From CAYPTY01 sp964413935 (lineage in GTDB: Bacteria; Bacteroidota; Rhodothermia; Balneolales; Balneolaceae): a stretch of DNA of 64,000 bases. The translations under genes were made by a program, and so were the position numbers. The notes beneath the pieces were generated by a model that ran no database searches, was not told the origin of the DNA, and saw only the letters and a program-made list of their open reading frames with translations. Below, in pieces: positions 51,473 to 60,353 of the stretch (its first letter is position 1; every line of letters begins with the position of its first letter). The stretch is from contig CAYPTY010000009.1 in NCBI GenBank assembly GCA_964413935.1, forward strand, positions 48,382 through 112,381. Direction: 5' to 3'.

Positions 51473-52436
51473 GGGCTTCAGAGATTTGTGATCTGCGTTT
51501 AACGTTATTCATAACATACAATAACACGCCCATAACTACAAAACTGAGCACAACCAGATAGATGGGTAAATCAAAGTTTTCAGGTTGAGTGAGATCCAGT
51601 GTTGAAGGGTAAATACTGCCGATGATAACCTGTCCGCCATTGTTCACCAGGTGAGCAAGCATAGCGGGGATCAGGCTGTCTGTAATCCATGTCACATAAG
51701 CCAGCAGAAAACCAAGTGTGGCCAGCGGTAAAAGATTGGTTAGCTGCAGATGGAAAGCCCCAAAAAGTAAAGATGACACTATAAGGGCAACGATAATGCC
51801 CCCGCTTTTCTCCAGTGCACGCATCAGGTATCCGCGAAACATCACTTCTTCACACAAAGAAGGAACCAGTCCTATATGGATAAAACCCAGAATAAGGGCA
51901 TTATCCGTCTTCAGGAAACTGGTGATCATTTCCAGCATGGTGTTCTGAGCTTCTGTGAAAAACTCAGGAACAGGAATCTGGGCATTCAGCCATCCGAGCA
52001 GGGCAACAGCGGGCTGGGCTGCAATAATCAGGACTACGGTCAAGGCAGAAACCAACATGGTTTGATTACCTCTCTGCCAGCGGATAAACGCCTTTCTTTT
52101 TCCTTTCACGGCATGCAGCCTTACCAGCAAAAGGGATACCCCCAGAATTACCGTCAGCTGGGCAAAACTGTTTCCGATAAAGACCAGATCCAGTCTTTCG
52201 GTGAAGGCCGCCATAATGGCATCCATATCACTGATATCCGGGCTAACGGAAAGAATGGCAATGGCGCCAATGATACCCCCAACTACCTGAAAAGCAATAA
52301 AACCAACAGCAACCCACATCACGGCTATCATGGCATGGGAAAAGCCATGACGTTCTACAAAGGGCTCCTGATCAAATGGATTGAGAAACCCGGATGATTG
52401 TGAATCCGGGCTATTGTTTATTTCTTCCTGCTGCAT
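51465..52436 (-). CDS. CPBP intramembrane metalloprotease family protein
   Basis: The 323-residue protein has about eight transmembrane helices. The CPBP (Abi/CAAX) motifs are present: motif 1 EEVMFRG (Glu-Glu and Arg) in LVPSLCEEVMFRGYLMRAL, motif 2 FGAFHLQ, and the terminal HLVNNG. These glutamates and histidines form the active site in Rce1-like proteases, which cut prenylated or membrane proteins, or act in bacteriocin self-immunity. Neither a prenylation nor a bacteriocin gene is nearby. It lies in the operon between DUF4199 and DUF2007. Confidence 0.9.
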   Translation of the reverse strand: MQQEEINNSPDSQSSGFLNPFDQEPFVERHGFSHAMIAVMWVAVGFIAFQVVGGIIGAIAILSVSPDISDMDAIMAAFTERLDLVFIGNSFAQLTVILGVSLLLVRLHAVKGKRKAFIRWQRGNQTMLVSALTVVLIIAAQPAVALLGWLNAQIPVPEFFTEAQNTMLEMITSFLKTDNALILGFIHIGLVPSLCEEVMFRGYLMRALEKSGGIIVALIVSSLLFGAFHLQLTNLLPLATLGFLLAYVTWITDSLIPAMLAHLVNNGGQVIIGSIYPSTLDLTQPENFDLPIYLVVLSFVVMGVLLYVMNNVKRRSQISEALV

Positions 52437-52444
52437 GTAATTAT

Positions 52445-52999
52445 TTAATCTTCTGAGGCGAATAGTTTAGCGCCTATGATACCTGAAATTGCATTAACAA
52501 TCCCAAAAACAACCGAACCGATTCCCAGCCCAAGCAGGATATTTTTCATGGAGTACGGATTTTCAATGGTGCTCATCATTGCTTCCTTCTGCTCCGGCGG
52601 CATTTGCATCATATCCATGTTCATTTTCTGCCATTCTACAGAAGCATCAGAATATCCAGGATCAATCACAAATACCCACAGCATGGATATCAGGCTGGAA
52701 ATAATAGTGAGTGCAATACCTGACCATAAACCGATAAGGGCACCTTTTCCAATTGGGTAGGTCAGCTCATTATCTTTGGCGTACATTCGGTTAGCATAAA
52801 CTCCTGCTACTGCACCAAGCAGACATCCAAGGATGCCACCCAGACTCGCTATATTGAAAGGTGAACCGGTAGGTTCAGATGAAATCATAATATAACCTGC
52901 AGCAAATGAGGTCATACTTACTACCACAGCGCCAATGGTTCCACCGGTAAGAACTGCAGGCCAGTAACTTGGCATTTTTTGATCTGTGTTCGCTTCCAT
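52445..52999 (-). CDS. DUF4199 membrane protein
   Basis: From ATG 52999 the protein has 184 residues and four transmembrane segments (YWPAVLTGGTIGAVVVSMTSFAAGY, ASLGGILGCLLGAVAGVYANR, GALIGLWSGIALTIISSLISM, LLGLGIGSVVFGIVNAISGII). Between the third and fourth is a helical loop with MMQMPPEQKEAMMSTIENPYS. This layout matches DUF4199, a family common in Bacteroidota and of unknown function. The ATG is preferred because AAGGA lies upstream and it avoids overlap with the DUF2085 gene. Confidence 0.8.
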   Translation of the reverse strand: MEANTDQKMPSYWPAVLTGGTIGAVVVSMTSFAAGYIMISSEPTGSPFNIASLGGILGCLLGAVAGVYANRMYAKDNELTYPIGKGALIGLWSGIALTIISSLISMLWVFVIDPGYSDASVEWQKMNMDMMQMPPEQKEAMMSTIENPYSMKNILLGLGIGSVVFGIVNAISGIIGAKLFASED

Positions 53000-53003
53000 A
53001 TCC

Positions 53004-53459
53004 CTATCCTTCTTTTTTATAGAAAAATTCGTCATTAACGAGAACCGCCGCTGAGAGCCCGAATAGTATTCCCAGTAACAATCTCGAAGTTAAGGTATTC
53101 GACCAAAGCTCAAAATAGTTGCCCAAAATATCGAATAGATTCAAGCTTACCGCAAAAATAAAAAATCCATTAAGCCAGGCTCTTTTGTTTAAACCTGCAA
53201 TACCAAATACCGGCATGAGGATCCAGCCTGCAAACATAGAAGTATAAATACCCAAACAACGGCTACAAACTGCCATCTGTGCGCCCTGATACAAATAGGA
53301 TCTGCTAGGCAACTGATGACATAGTGGATCAAAAATACGGTATGTCCACCAGCCCCACTTTCCAACCAGTCCCGGCCCGAAGGACAGTATTGCCAGCATT
53401 CCGAGCGCAGCCAGCACAATCATGTACAACTGCTTGTTTTTAAATATTAGTGCAGACAT
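53004..53459 (-). CDS. DUF2085 membrane protein
   Basis: The 151-residue protein has about four hydrophobic segments and the DUF2085 signature in its first half: FDPLCHQLPSRSYLYQGAQMAVCSRCLGIYTSMFAGW. The CHQ and CSRC cysteines plus histidine suggest metal or heme contact, but no role is established for the family. It lies 4 bases upstream of the DUF4199 start in the same reverse operon, so the two may work together in the membrane. Confidence 0.88.
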   Translation of the reverse strand: MSALIFKNKQLYMIVLAALGMLAILSFGPGLVGKWGWWTYRIFDPLCHQLPSRSYLYQGAQMAVCSRCLGIYTSMFAGWILMPVFGIAGLNKRAWLNGFFIFAVSLNLFDILGNYFELWSNTLTSRLLLGILFGLSAAVLVNDEFFYKKEG

Positions 53460-53470
53460 CTGAGTAATTA

Positions 53471-53917
53471 TTACAGCTTATCTGATATAAAAGATCTGAA
53501 CGCTTCAAAAAAAGATTCTGGCGCACGGACAGGTTTTCGGTTTTTCATATCCATAAAGCAAAGATGCACTTCACCGGTTACATGGGGTTTATCCGGCTGC
53601 CTTTCGGTATAAACTTCATATGCTGTTTTCAGTCTTACACCCGGTTCTTCCGGGATGATTACATCAACAAATATCCGTTCATCATAGAATATGGGATTCA
53701 AAAAACGCAAAGAGGCATGAATAACCGGAAGCATCACTCCGCTTTCTTCCAACTCCCGATAAGAGATGCCCATTTCTCTAACCATTTCGGTTCGGGCCGC
53801 TTCAAAATACTCCAGATAGCGCCCGTGATACACATAGCCCATCTGGTCGGTTTCATTATAGCGGCTGCGCAGTGAGTAGCGGTAGCGTAGAAGAGGTTCA
53901 GATTTTTTTTCAGCCAT
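53471..53917 (-). CDS. Acyl-CoA thioesterase, hotdog fold (YbgC-like)
   Basis: The 148-residue protein has the 4HBT hotdog signature: RYNETDQMGYVYHGRYLEYFEAARTEM, with the catalytic Asp in NETDQMGYVYH. The second half has VIHASLRFLNPIFYDERIFVDV and a helix. It hydrolyses short or medium acyl-CoA or acyl-carrier thioesters and often partners with the Tol-Pal operon as YbgC. No tol genes are nearby; it sits between accA and DUF2085, so a lipid-metabolism link is likely. Confidence 0.88.
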   Translation of the reverse strand: MAEKKSEPLLRYRYSLRSRYNETDQMGYVYHGRYLEYFEAARTEMVREMGISYRELEESGVMLPVIHASLRFLNPIFYDERIFVDVIIPEEPGVRLKTAYEVYTERQPDKPHVTGEVHLCFMDMKNRKPVRAPESFFEAFRSFISDKL

Positions 53918-53927
53918 CAGCTAAACC

Positions 53928-54881
53928 TCAGGCTGTGGTCCAGACGCCCATTTTCGAATATTTATCGATGCGTTGATCAACCAGCTTTGAGGCACTCAGT
54001 TTGCCAAGGCGTTTGAGGCTTTCATTGATCTGCTTTTTCACAGCTGCTGCTGCGGCATTATAATCTCGATGTGCGCCTCCGATGGGCTCCTTGATCACCC
54101 CATCAATGATATCCAGTTCAACCAGGTCATCCGCGGTCAGTTTGAGTACAGCCGCGGCCTGCTCCTTATAATCCCAGGTTTTCCAGAGGATGGACGAACA
54201 GGATTCAGGACTGATCACCGAATACCAGGTATTTTCCATCATGTAGACTTCATTACCCATACCGATCCCCAGTGCACCGCCACTGGCTCCTTCACCAATC
54301 ACGATAGTGATTATGGGCACCTTTAAAACGGCCATCAGTTTAAGATTTTTGGCAATGGCTTCAGCCTGCCCGCGTTCCTCGGCTTCCAGCCCTGGGAAAG
54401 CACCTGGTGTATCCAGCAGAGTGATAACAGGAACCTTAAATTTCTCTGCCAGCTTCATCAGCCTGAATGCCTTCCGGTAGCCTTCAGGATTCGCCATTCC
54501 GAAGTTCCGGTACTTCCGGCTGTTGGTGTCACGACCTTTTTGCTGACCGATGATCATTACACTTTGACCATCGATGGTAGCCAGTCCACCAACAACTGCT
54601 TTATCGTCGCTGTGGTAGCGATCTCCATGCAGTTCAATAAAATTTTCCGTGATTTTATAAATGTAATCCAGCGTGTATGGGCGATCCGGATGGCGGGCAA
54701 GCTGCACTTTCTGCCAGCGTGTCAGATTGGAAAATATATTTTGCCTGAGCTCATCAACTTTTTTCTTGAGTGATTTAATATCCGCACTCAGGGCCTCGTC
54801 CGTAGTATTCGACAGCTCTGTTAATTCTTCAATTTTCTTTTCCAGATCCGCTATGGGTTTTTCAAAATCGAGATACTGCAT
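53928..54881 (-). CDS. accA: Acetyl-CoA carboxylase carboxyltransferase, alpha subunit
   Basis: The 317-residue protein catalyses the carboxyltransferase half reaction that makes malonyl-CoA, together with AccD (not in this window). The N-terminal helical part (LDFEKPIADLEKKIEELTEL) precedes VQLARHPDRPYTLDYI and the crotonase-fold core: FGMANPEGYRKAFRLMKLAEKF, TLLDTPGAFPGLEAEERGQ, and GEGASGGALGIGMGNEVYMME. It lies 21 bases after the mannosyltransferase gene and 10 bases before the thioesterase. Confidence 0.96.
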   Translation of the reverse strand: MQYLDFEKPIADLEKKIEELTELSNTTDEALSADIKSLKKKVDELRQNIFSNLTRWQKVQLARHPDRPYTLDYIYKITENFIELHGDRYHSDDKAVVGGLATIDGQSVMIIGQQKGRDTNSRKYRNFGMANPEGYRKAFRLMKLAEKFKVPVITLLDTPGAFPGLEAEERGQAEAIAKNLKLMAVLKVPIITIVIGEGASGGALGIGMGNEVYMMENTWYSVISPESCSSILWKTWDYKEQAAAVLKLTADDLVELDIIDGVIKEPIGGAHRDYNAAAAAVKKQINESLKRLGKLSASKLVDQRIDKYSKMGVWTTA

Positions 54882-54902
54882 AATTCCTTTTATTTGGATG
54901 AA

Positions 54903-55634
54903 TCAAAGTGCGCCAAAAAAGCTGCGCATTTTAAGTGCCCAGACCCGCCAGATTGCCTCGCGAACGATGGCCTTTGACATTTTCGAAACGCCTTCTTCGC
55001 GCTCCCTGAAGATAATGGATACTTCCTTCAGCCTGAAACCCAGTTTCCAGGCTCTGAAATGTAATTCAATCTGAAAAGAGTACCCATTTGAGCGGATCCT
55101 TTCCAGGGGAATTTTTTCTACTACCCGTCGGTGAAGACATTTAAAACCGGCTGTGGTGTCCTTGATGGGAAGTCCGGTTATGGTGCGTGCATAAATATTT
55201 GCACAGTATGATAAGATAAGCCGGCTTAAAGGCCAGTTGATGATGCTGATTCCATTACTGTAACGTGATCCTATAGCAACATCACAATTTCCTGATTTCA
55301 CTTCATGGATTAATCGAGGCACATCAGCCGGATCATGGGAGAAGTCCGCATCCATCTCACATAAATACAGATAGCCGTGTTCTATGGCGTACTGGAATCC
55401 ACGTACATATGCCGTGCCTAGCCCAAGCTTTCCTTCCCTTTCAATCAGATACAGACGCTCCGGGAATTCTTTCTGTATTTTTTTTACCACGTCAGCGGTA
55501 CCATCCGGTGAACCGTCGTCAATCACCAGCACGTCCAGGTCATCATTCTGCCCGAGCAGGATCATGCAAATCCGTTCAATATTGGTGGATTCGTTGTAGG
55601 TTGGTATGATTACCAGAGACTGAGACCGCTTCAT
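54903..55634 (-). CDS. Polyprenol-phosphate mannosyltransferase-like GT2 (Dpm1 family)
   Basis: The 243-residue GT2 glycosyltransferase resembles dolichol-phosphate mannose synthase. The N-terminal block SLVIIPTYNESTNIERICMILL and the DXD-region block LCEMDADFSHDPADVPRLI are typical, as are DGSPDGTADVV and TTAGFKCLHRRVVEKIPL. No C-terminal membrane domain is attached, so it is the soluble catalytic type. It probably loads a sugar from a nucleotide donor onto polyprenyl phosphate for glycan or protein modification. It overlaps the sugar transferase by 4 bases. Confidence 0.9.
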   Translation of the reverse strand: MKRSQSLVIIPTYNESTNIERICMILLGQNDDLDVLVIDDGSPDGTADVVKKIQKEFPERLYLIEREGKLGLGTAYVRGFQYAIEHGYLYLCEMDADFSHDPADVPRLIHEVKSGNCDVAIGSRYSNGISIINWPLSRLILSYCANIYARTITGLPIKDTTAGFKCLHRRVVEKIPLERIRSNGYSFQIELHFRAWKLGFRLKEVSIIFREREEGVSKMSKAIVREAIWRVWALKMRSFFGAL

Positions 55635-57040
55635 TGTCCTTTGCCTTTTATTACAGTCACAATCGTGTTGATGAGGATTTTCGCATCCATTTTCAGCGAC
55701 ATGTTTTCAACGTAGAAAAGATCGTATTTCGTCTTCTCCTTCACATCATCCAGAGAGCTGTCATACTTCCACTTAACCTGTGCCCACCCTGTAATACCGG
55801 GACGTACTCTCAGTCTTCGGGTATAGAGTGGAATCTGGCTTTTAAACTGATTAACAAAATGAGGGCGCTCAGGACGCGGACCTACCAGACTCATTTCACC
55901 TTTCAGGACGTTTATGAGCTGGGGAATTTCATCAATGCGCAACTTCCGCAGCCAGTAACCCAGGGGAGTAATACGCGGATCATTTTCCTGTGCCCACATC
56001 GGACCTGTACGTGCTTCTGCATCCTCATACATGGTTCGGTATTTAAACATCACAAACTCTTTCCCGTTACGGCCCACTCTTTTCTGTTTGTATATGGCCG
56101 GCCCTTTAGAAGTCAGCCGCACCATCAATCCCACTAAAATCCAGACAGGCAATAGGAGCACCAACACGAGCAGAGCCATGAAGAAATCAAAAATACGCTT
56201 CACCGCAGCTTCCCAGAGTGGCATCGGGACCGGTGAAATTTCAATGATGGGAAGCCCGAAAATCTGATTCGTTTTATTCAGACCATTCACCAGCTGATAA
56301 AAATCAGGTAAGATTTTGAGAGAAATATCCGGATAATCTATGCGGGAAATTACCTGAACCAAATCTTTGCGGCGGTCTGGTTCAATGGCAACCAGTATTT
56401 CCTGAACCTGCTGTTCGTCAATTATTCGTTCGATATCGTCAAGATGGCCCAGTACGTCCTCATCCCGGATGCCCACTTCAGGGTCGGGTGATTTACCATT
56501 CACCTGTACGAAACCTAGCACTTGCATTCCCAGGATCTTATTTCGGATAAGATCATCATAGGCAATTCGGGCAGTTGTACCCGTTCCGATGATAACGGAA
56601 CGATGCAGGCCTTTGCCTCGGATAGCATAGCTTCTCTGAATGGTACGGATGATGAAGCGATTCATCGTGGTACCAAGATATACAATGCCCCAGTACCATA
56701 TGATAGCTTCCTTCTGGTGCATGAATTCGCTTGCACTTTCGGTACTGGTAATAAAAAAGAGTACCAGTCCGCCCAGCACGGTTGCTTTGGTAACTTTAAT
56801 AAACTCATCAAGCCGGGAAACCAGATACAGCTTTTTATACAAACCGGCCAAAATGAAGACAAAAATCCAGAAGGTACTCAGTGCAATACCGGCAACTACC
56901 AGATTAGCATCGAAAAACCGAAGCACAATGTTCAGTTCTTCATGATAAACTGAATGGAATACATACCAGCAAAACATCAGGATCAGGAAATCCAGAATGC
57001 TGGTAAATATTACCTCCCGATATCTTTTTAATTTTAGCAC
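55631..57040 (-). CDS. Polyprenyl glycosylphosphotransferase (WcaJ-like sugar transferase)
   Basis: The 469-residue protein is a monotopic phosphoglycosyl transferase that starts exopolysaccharide or O-antigen synthesis on undecaprenyl phosphate. Four N-terminal transmembrane segments (ILDFLILMFCWYVFHSVY and following) and a CoA-binding-like domain (HRSVIIGTGTTARIAYDDL) precede the catalytic part. That part has a re-entrant helix, FVMFKYRTMYEDAEAR, the catalytic Asp-Glu in KLRIDEIPQLINVLKGE, and LVGPRPERPHF with RVRPGITGWAQV. All active-site elements are intact. It heads the directon that runs down to 48.6 kb. Confidence 0.93.
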   Translation of the reverse strand: MLKLKRYREVIFTSILDFLILMFCWYVFHSVYHEELNIVLRFFDANLVVAGIALSTFWIFVFILAGLYKKLYLVSRLDEFIKVTKATVLGGLVLFFITSTESASEFMHQKEAIIWYWGIVYLGTTMNRFIIRTIQRSYAIRGKGLHRSVIIGTGTTARIAYDDLIRNKILGMQVLGFVQVNGKSPDPEVGIRDEDVLGHLDDIERIIDEQQVQEILVAIEPDRRKDLVQVISRIDYPDISLKILPDFYQLVNGLNKTNQIFGLPIIEISPVPMPLWEAAVKRIFDFFMALLVLVLLLPVWILVGLMVRLTSKGPAIYKQKRVGRNGKEFVMFKYRTMYEDAEARTGPMWAQENDPRITPLGYWLRKLRIDEIPQLINVLKGEMSLVGPRPERPHFVNQFKSQIPLYTRRLRVRPGITGWAQVKWKYDSSLDDVKEKTKYDLFYVENMSLKMDAKILINTIVTVIKGKGQ

Positions 57041-57127
57041 GAAGATTGATTAGCTTTACCGCACAGTTTCGCAAAATAAGCATTTTTATCAGCGCAGAAC
57101 AACGCTAAACATAATTTAGCTGACGGA

Positions 57128-58255
57128 GTGTACACCCTTAAACAAACCTGTTCTTCCTCTAAAGCAAGGCTCGGTGAGCTTCGGACCGACCATGGTACCA
57201 TTCAGACACCCATCTTCATGCCTGTTGGGACTCTGGGCACCGTTAAAGCCGTTTCACAGAAGAAACTGATTGAGCAGGTTAAAGCTCAGATCATCCTTGG
57301 GAATACCTATCACCTCTACCTGCGGCCCGGTATGGATATTATCACCAAAGCTGGTGGTTTACATGCATTCATGAACTGGGATTTGCCCATTCTCACGGAC
57401 TCAGGTGGATACCAGATATTTTCACTGGCCGACAATCGCAAACTGGAAGAAGAAGGGGCCTTTTTCAAAAGCCACATAGACGGTTCAAAACACCTGTTTA
57501 CACCCGAGAATGTGGTGGATATTCAGCGTCAACTGGGCAGCGATATTATCATGATTCTGGATGAGTGTCCGCCTTATCCCAGCTCATATGACTATGCTAA
57601 AAACTCTATGGAGCTCACCCATCGATGGGCGAAGAGAGGCAGAAGACAATTTCTGGAAACGGACGAATTGTATGGACACAGACAATTCCAGTTTGGCATC
57701 ATTCAGGGGGGTACCTATGAAGATCTGCGGATCGAGTCCACCAAATTTATGGTGGATCAGGATTTTGATGGCATTGCCATAGGTGGACTCAGTGTGGGTG
57801 AACCCATTCCGCTCATGTATGAGATGACGGACCTGAATACAGATCACCTGCCACAGGATAAAGCAAGATATTTAATGGGCGTGGGCACACCGGGTAACCT
57901 GATTGAATGCGTAGCCCGCGGAATCGATATGTTCGACTGTGTGATGCCGACGCGCAATGCACGAAACGGTACTATTTTTACCCGGCATGGTAAAGTGAAT
58001 CTGCGCAATGCCAAATGGAAAGACCATCATGATCTGCTGGATCCGGATTTCCCATCCGATTTATGCAGTACCTATTCCATGGCTTACATCCATCACCTGA
58101 TAAAAAATGATGAAATATTTGGGATGGTACTGGCTTCAGTACACAATCTGACTTTTTATCTCTGGCTGATGGAGCAAATCAGGGAACGTATTGCAAACGA
58201 CACCTTCCATCAGTGGTATCCGGGATTGGTTAAAGAAGTGGAAACTAGACTTTAG
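57128..58255 (+). CDS. tgt: tRNA-guanine transglycosylase (queuosine pathway)
   Basis: The 375-residue enzyme exchanges guanine 34 in GUN-anticodon tRNAs for preQ1. LTDSGGYQIFSLADNRK has the nucleophile region Asp, and IGGLSVGEP and FDCVMPTRNARNGTIFTRHG are standard. The GTG start at 57128 sits just after ACGGA. The zinc site is unusual: where E. coli has CxCxxC, this protein has FxSxxC in DPDFPSDLCSTYSMAYIHHL, so two of three cysteines are replaced. The histidine ligand in ASVHNLTF is retained. The gene is flanked by divergent surface-glycan genes. Confidence 0.93.
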   Translation: MYTLKQTCSSSKARLGELRTDHGTIQTPIFMPVGTLGTVKAVSQKKLIEQVKAQIILGNTYHLYLRPGMDIITKAGGLHAFMNWDLPILTDSGGYQIFSLADNRKLEEEGAFFKSHIDGSKHLFTPENVVDIQRQLGSDIIMILDECPPYPSSYDYAKNSMELTHRWAKRGRRQFLETDELYGHRQFQFGIIQGGTYEDLRIESTKFMVDQDFDGIAIGGLSVGEPIPLMYEMTDLNTDHLPQDKARYLMGVGTPGNLIECVARGIDMFDCVMPTRNARNGTIFTRHGKVNLRNAKWKDHHDLLDPDFPSDLCSTYSMAYIHHLIKNDEIFGMVLASVHNLTFYLWLMEQIRERIANDTFHQWYPGLVKEVETRL

Positions 58256-60342
58256 TCTTCTGAATTTACCTTGTCCAGACTTTGATATACCAGGTTCAGG
58301 TCTACAAGTGATTTGACCAGGATATCGATATCCATCCACACCGAATAGTTCTGAATGTAATTCAGCTCAAACTTTTCCTGATCTTCCCTGTCTGTAATCC
58401 GGTCTGCATTTAGCTGTACCACCCCTGTGATGCCGGGCTTATAGCGATATTCACCACTTTGTTCATTTCTGAGGGGTGCACCGACCAGACTGAGTTTTCC
58501 GCTTAGTACAGCATTCATCAGTCTGGACATATTCAGTGTTTTATGCTCGGATGCAGGTTTTATGATTTTTACACCTGCCAACTCTGTGACTTTGTTTTTG
58601 GATAATAACCGATGGGGCAGGCTCATAATCAAAAACAGCGGTGCCATCACTGCAGAAATACAGAGGTCTGTACTTCGCTTAAGGAACCGATTCAAAGGTG
58701 AATAGTAGGGCAGATTTACCTCCACCAAAGGAGTAGACTCAATGTACTCCACGTTTGATTTTCCGACGATGTAATCCATGGATTCGGGAATAATCTTGAT
58801 AATCAGGTCCAGGTCTTTCATGGAAGAAACGGATCGGAACATATCTTTAAAACTTACATGCTCCAGCATAAAATAAACCTGATCGGCATTCAGACTGCGA
58901 ACCAGATCAGGAAGCTGGCTAAGGGTTCCAATATGATGGTTTTCTGCGGATTGCGGTAAGGAAACAGAAACTGTACCAAGTACATCATACTGCCAGTCGG
59001 GGCGGGTATTGATTTGCCGGATAAGCCGGGCTGAAACTTCCCCTTCCCCCACAATAATGATCCTGTTTCTTCTGAACTTCCCGGTACTTGAGAGCGGCTG
59101 TTTTGACCTGTTGATGCGAACCAGACGTATCACAATTAGCATAAGTGCACTCAGAAGCAGACCCAATGCCAGAACAATTCTCGAAAAAGCCAGATCTCTG
59201 GCAAAAAAGGTAATCACCGTCACACTTACATAACTCAGAAAAACCGTTCGAAGACTGTCCGAAATGGAGAGGTAATAGTTTTTTGCAGAACGGAATCCTA
59301 TCGATAAAATGATGTATAAACCACTCAGTAGTAAATTTACCCACAGAAATTCCAGGCTTTCCAGACTCTCCAGCTTATCGCTAAGTGCATCAGTAAAGGA
59401 GAAACGAATCACAAATGCAGCCAAAAGTGAAAAATTAAGACTTACCAAATCCAGTAAAAGATATTTACCCCTTCTGAATCGGGATGCCAGAAAAGCGGTA
59501 ATTCCCCGAATGACTATGGCAAGAAAAATAAGCGATCTGAAAAGGAGACTATATCTGCTGGTATAATGCTTCTCGAAAAACTGATAAAGCGCCTTGTTGA
59601 ATAGCTTGATATAGCGAATGTCATCTTTTCTTGTACTCTCGCCCTTATAATGAATAATGGAGGTAGAAGGTACATAACGGATGCTATATCCAGCCTCTGT
59701 AGTGCGATAGCAAAGGTCAATATCCTCTCCGTACATAAAGAAACGTTCATCAAACCCACCCAGCTTCTGCAGAACCTCGGTTCGGAAAAACATAAAGGCA
59801 CCGGACAGTACCGGAACTTCTGATGCTTCATTTTCATCCAGCCAGCCCATATAATAGGAAGCAAATGTTTTGCTCTTTGGAAACAAATTGTTCAGGCCGA
59901 GTACCTTTGATGCGGCTGATTTTATGGTTGGCACAGACCTTCTTGATTCCGGCGCAAAACTGCCATCTGCGTTAAGCATTTTACAACCGGCAGCACCACA
60001 TTCAGGATGCTCCTCCATCACCTCTTTCATCACAGAAAGGGTATCCTCACTGATCAGGGTATCTGGATTGATAATCAGGGTATACTTACCCCTTACCTGA
60101 TGAATAGCCTGATTATTCGCTTTCCCAAACCCTACGTTCTCTTCATTGTAGATGTAGTTCACTTCAGGAAAATGCTGCGGAAAGAATTCTTTGGAGCCAT
60201 CCGTTGAGGCATTATCCACTACAAAAACCTCAAGTGCGAGGTTCTGTTTAGCTTTGTAAATGGAGTTGAGGCAGGACGACAGATACTCCTTCACATTGTA
60301 ATTGACGATGATTATGGAAATATCGGGTTGAGTCTGCGCCAA
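58252..60342 (-). CDS. GT2 glycosyltransferase fused to a degenerate phosphoglycosyl transferase domain
   Basis: The 696-residue protein joins two glycosyltransferase types. Residues 1-290 are a GT2 rhamnosyltransferase-like domain: SIIIVNYNVKEYLSSCLNSI, LIINPDTLISEDTL and GGFDERFFMYGEDIDLCYR are intact. Then come four or five membrane helices, a Rossmann-like domain (NRIIIVGEGEVSARLIRQ), and a sugar-transferase module with the re-entrant helix KRSTDLCISAVMAPLFLIM, GKLSLVGAPL and YKPGITGVVQLNADR. The FxFRSM-type loop is missing, and the catalytic Asp-Glu (IDEIPQL in the neighbour) reads LNMSRL, with Asn604-Met605. That module is therefore probably inactive as an enzyme. Confidence 0.88.
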   Translation of the reverse strand: MAQTQPDISIIIVNYNVKEYLSSCLNSIYKAKQNLALEVFVVDNASTDGSKEFFPQHFPEVNYIYNEENVGFGKANNQAIHQVRGKYTLIINPDTLISEDTLSVMKEVMEEHPECGAAGCKMLNADGSFAPESRRSVPTIKSAASKVLGLNNLFPKSKTFASYYMGWLDENEASEVPVLSGAFMFFRTEVLQKLGGFDERFFMYGEDIDLCYRTTEAGYSIRYVPSTSIIHYKGESTRKDDIRYIKLFNKALYQFFEKHYTSRYSLLFRSLIFLAIVIRGITAFLASRFRRGKYLLLDLVSLNFSLLAAFVIRFSFTDALSDKLESLESLEFLWVNLLLSGLYIILSIGFRSAKNYYLSISDSLRTVFLSYVSVTVITFFARDLAFSRIVLALGLLLSALMLIVIRLVRINRSKQPLSSTGKFRRNRIIIVGEGEVSARLIRQINTRPDWQYDVLGTVSVSLPQSAENHHIGTLSQLPDLVRSLNADQVYFMLEHVSFKDMFRSVSSMKDLDLIIKIIPESMDYIVGKSNVEYIESTPLVEVNLPYYSPLNRFLKRSTDLCISAVMAPLFLIMSLPHRLLSKNKVTELAGVKIIKPASEHKTLNMSRLMNAVLSGKLSLVGAPLRNEQSGEYRYKPGITGVVQLNADRITDREDQEKFELNYIQNYSVWMDIDILVKSLVDLNLVYQSLDKVNSED

Positions 60343-60353
60343 GTCGAAACTGT

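Noticed and set aside
51465..52436. Bacteriocin immunity system based on the CPBP protease.
   Set aside because: No bacteriocin precursor or export gene is nearby; the gene is in an envelope/lipid operon.
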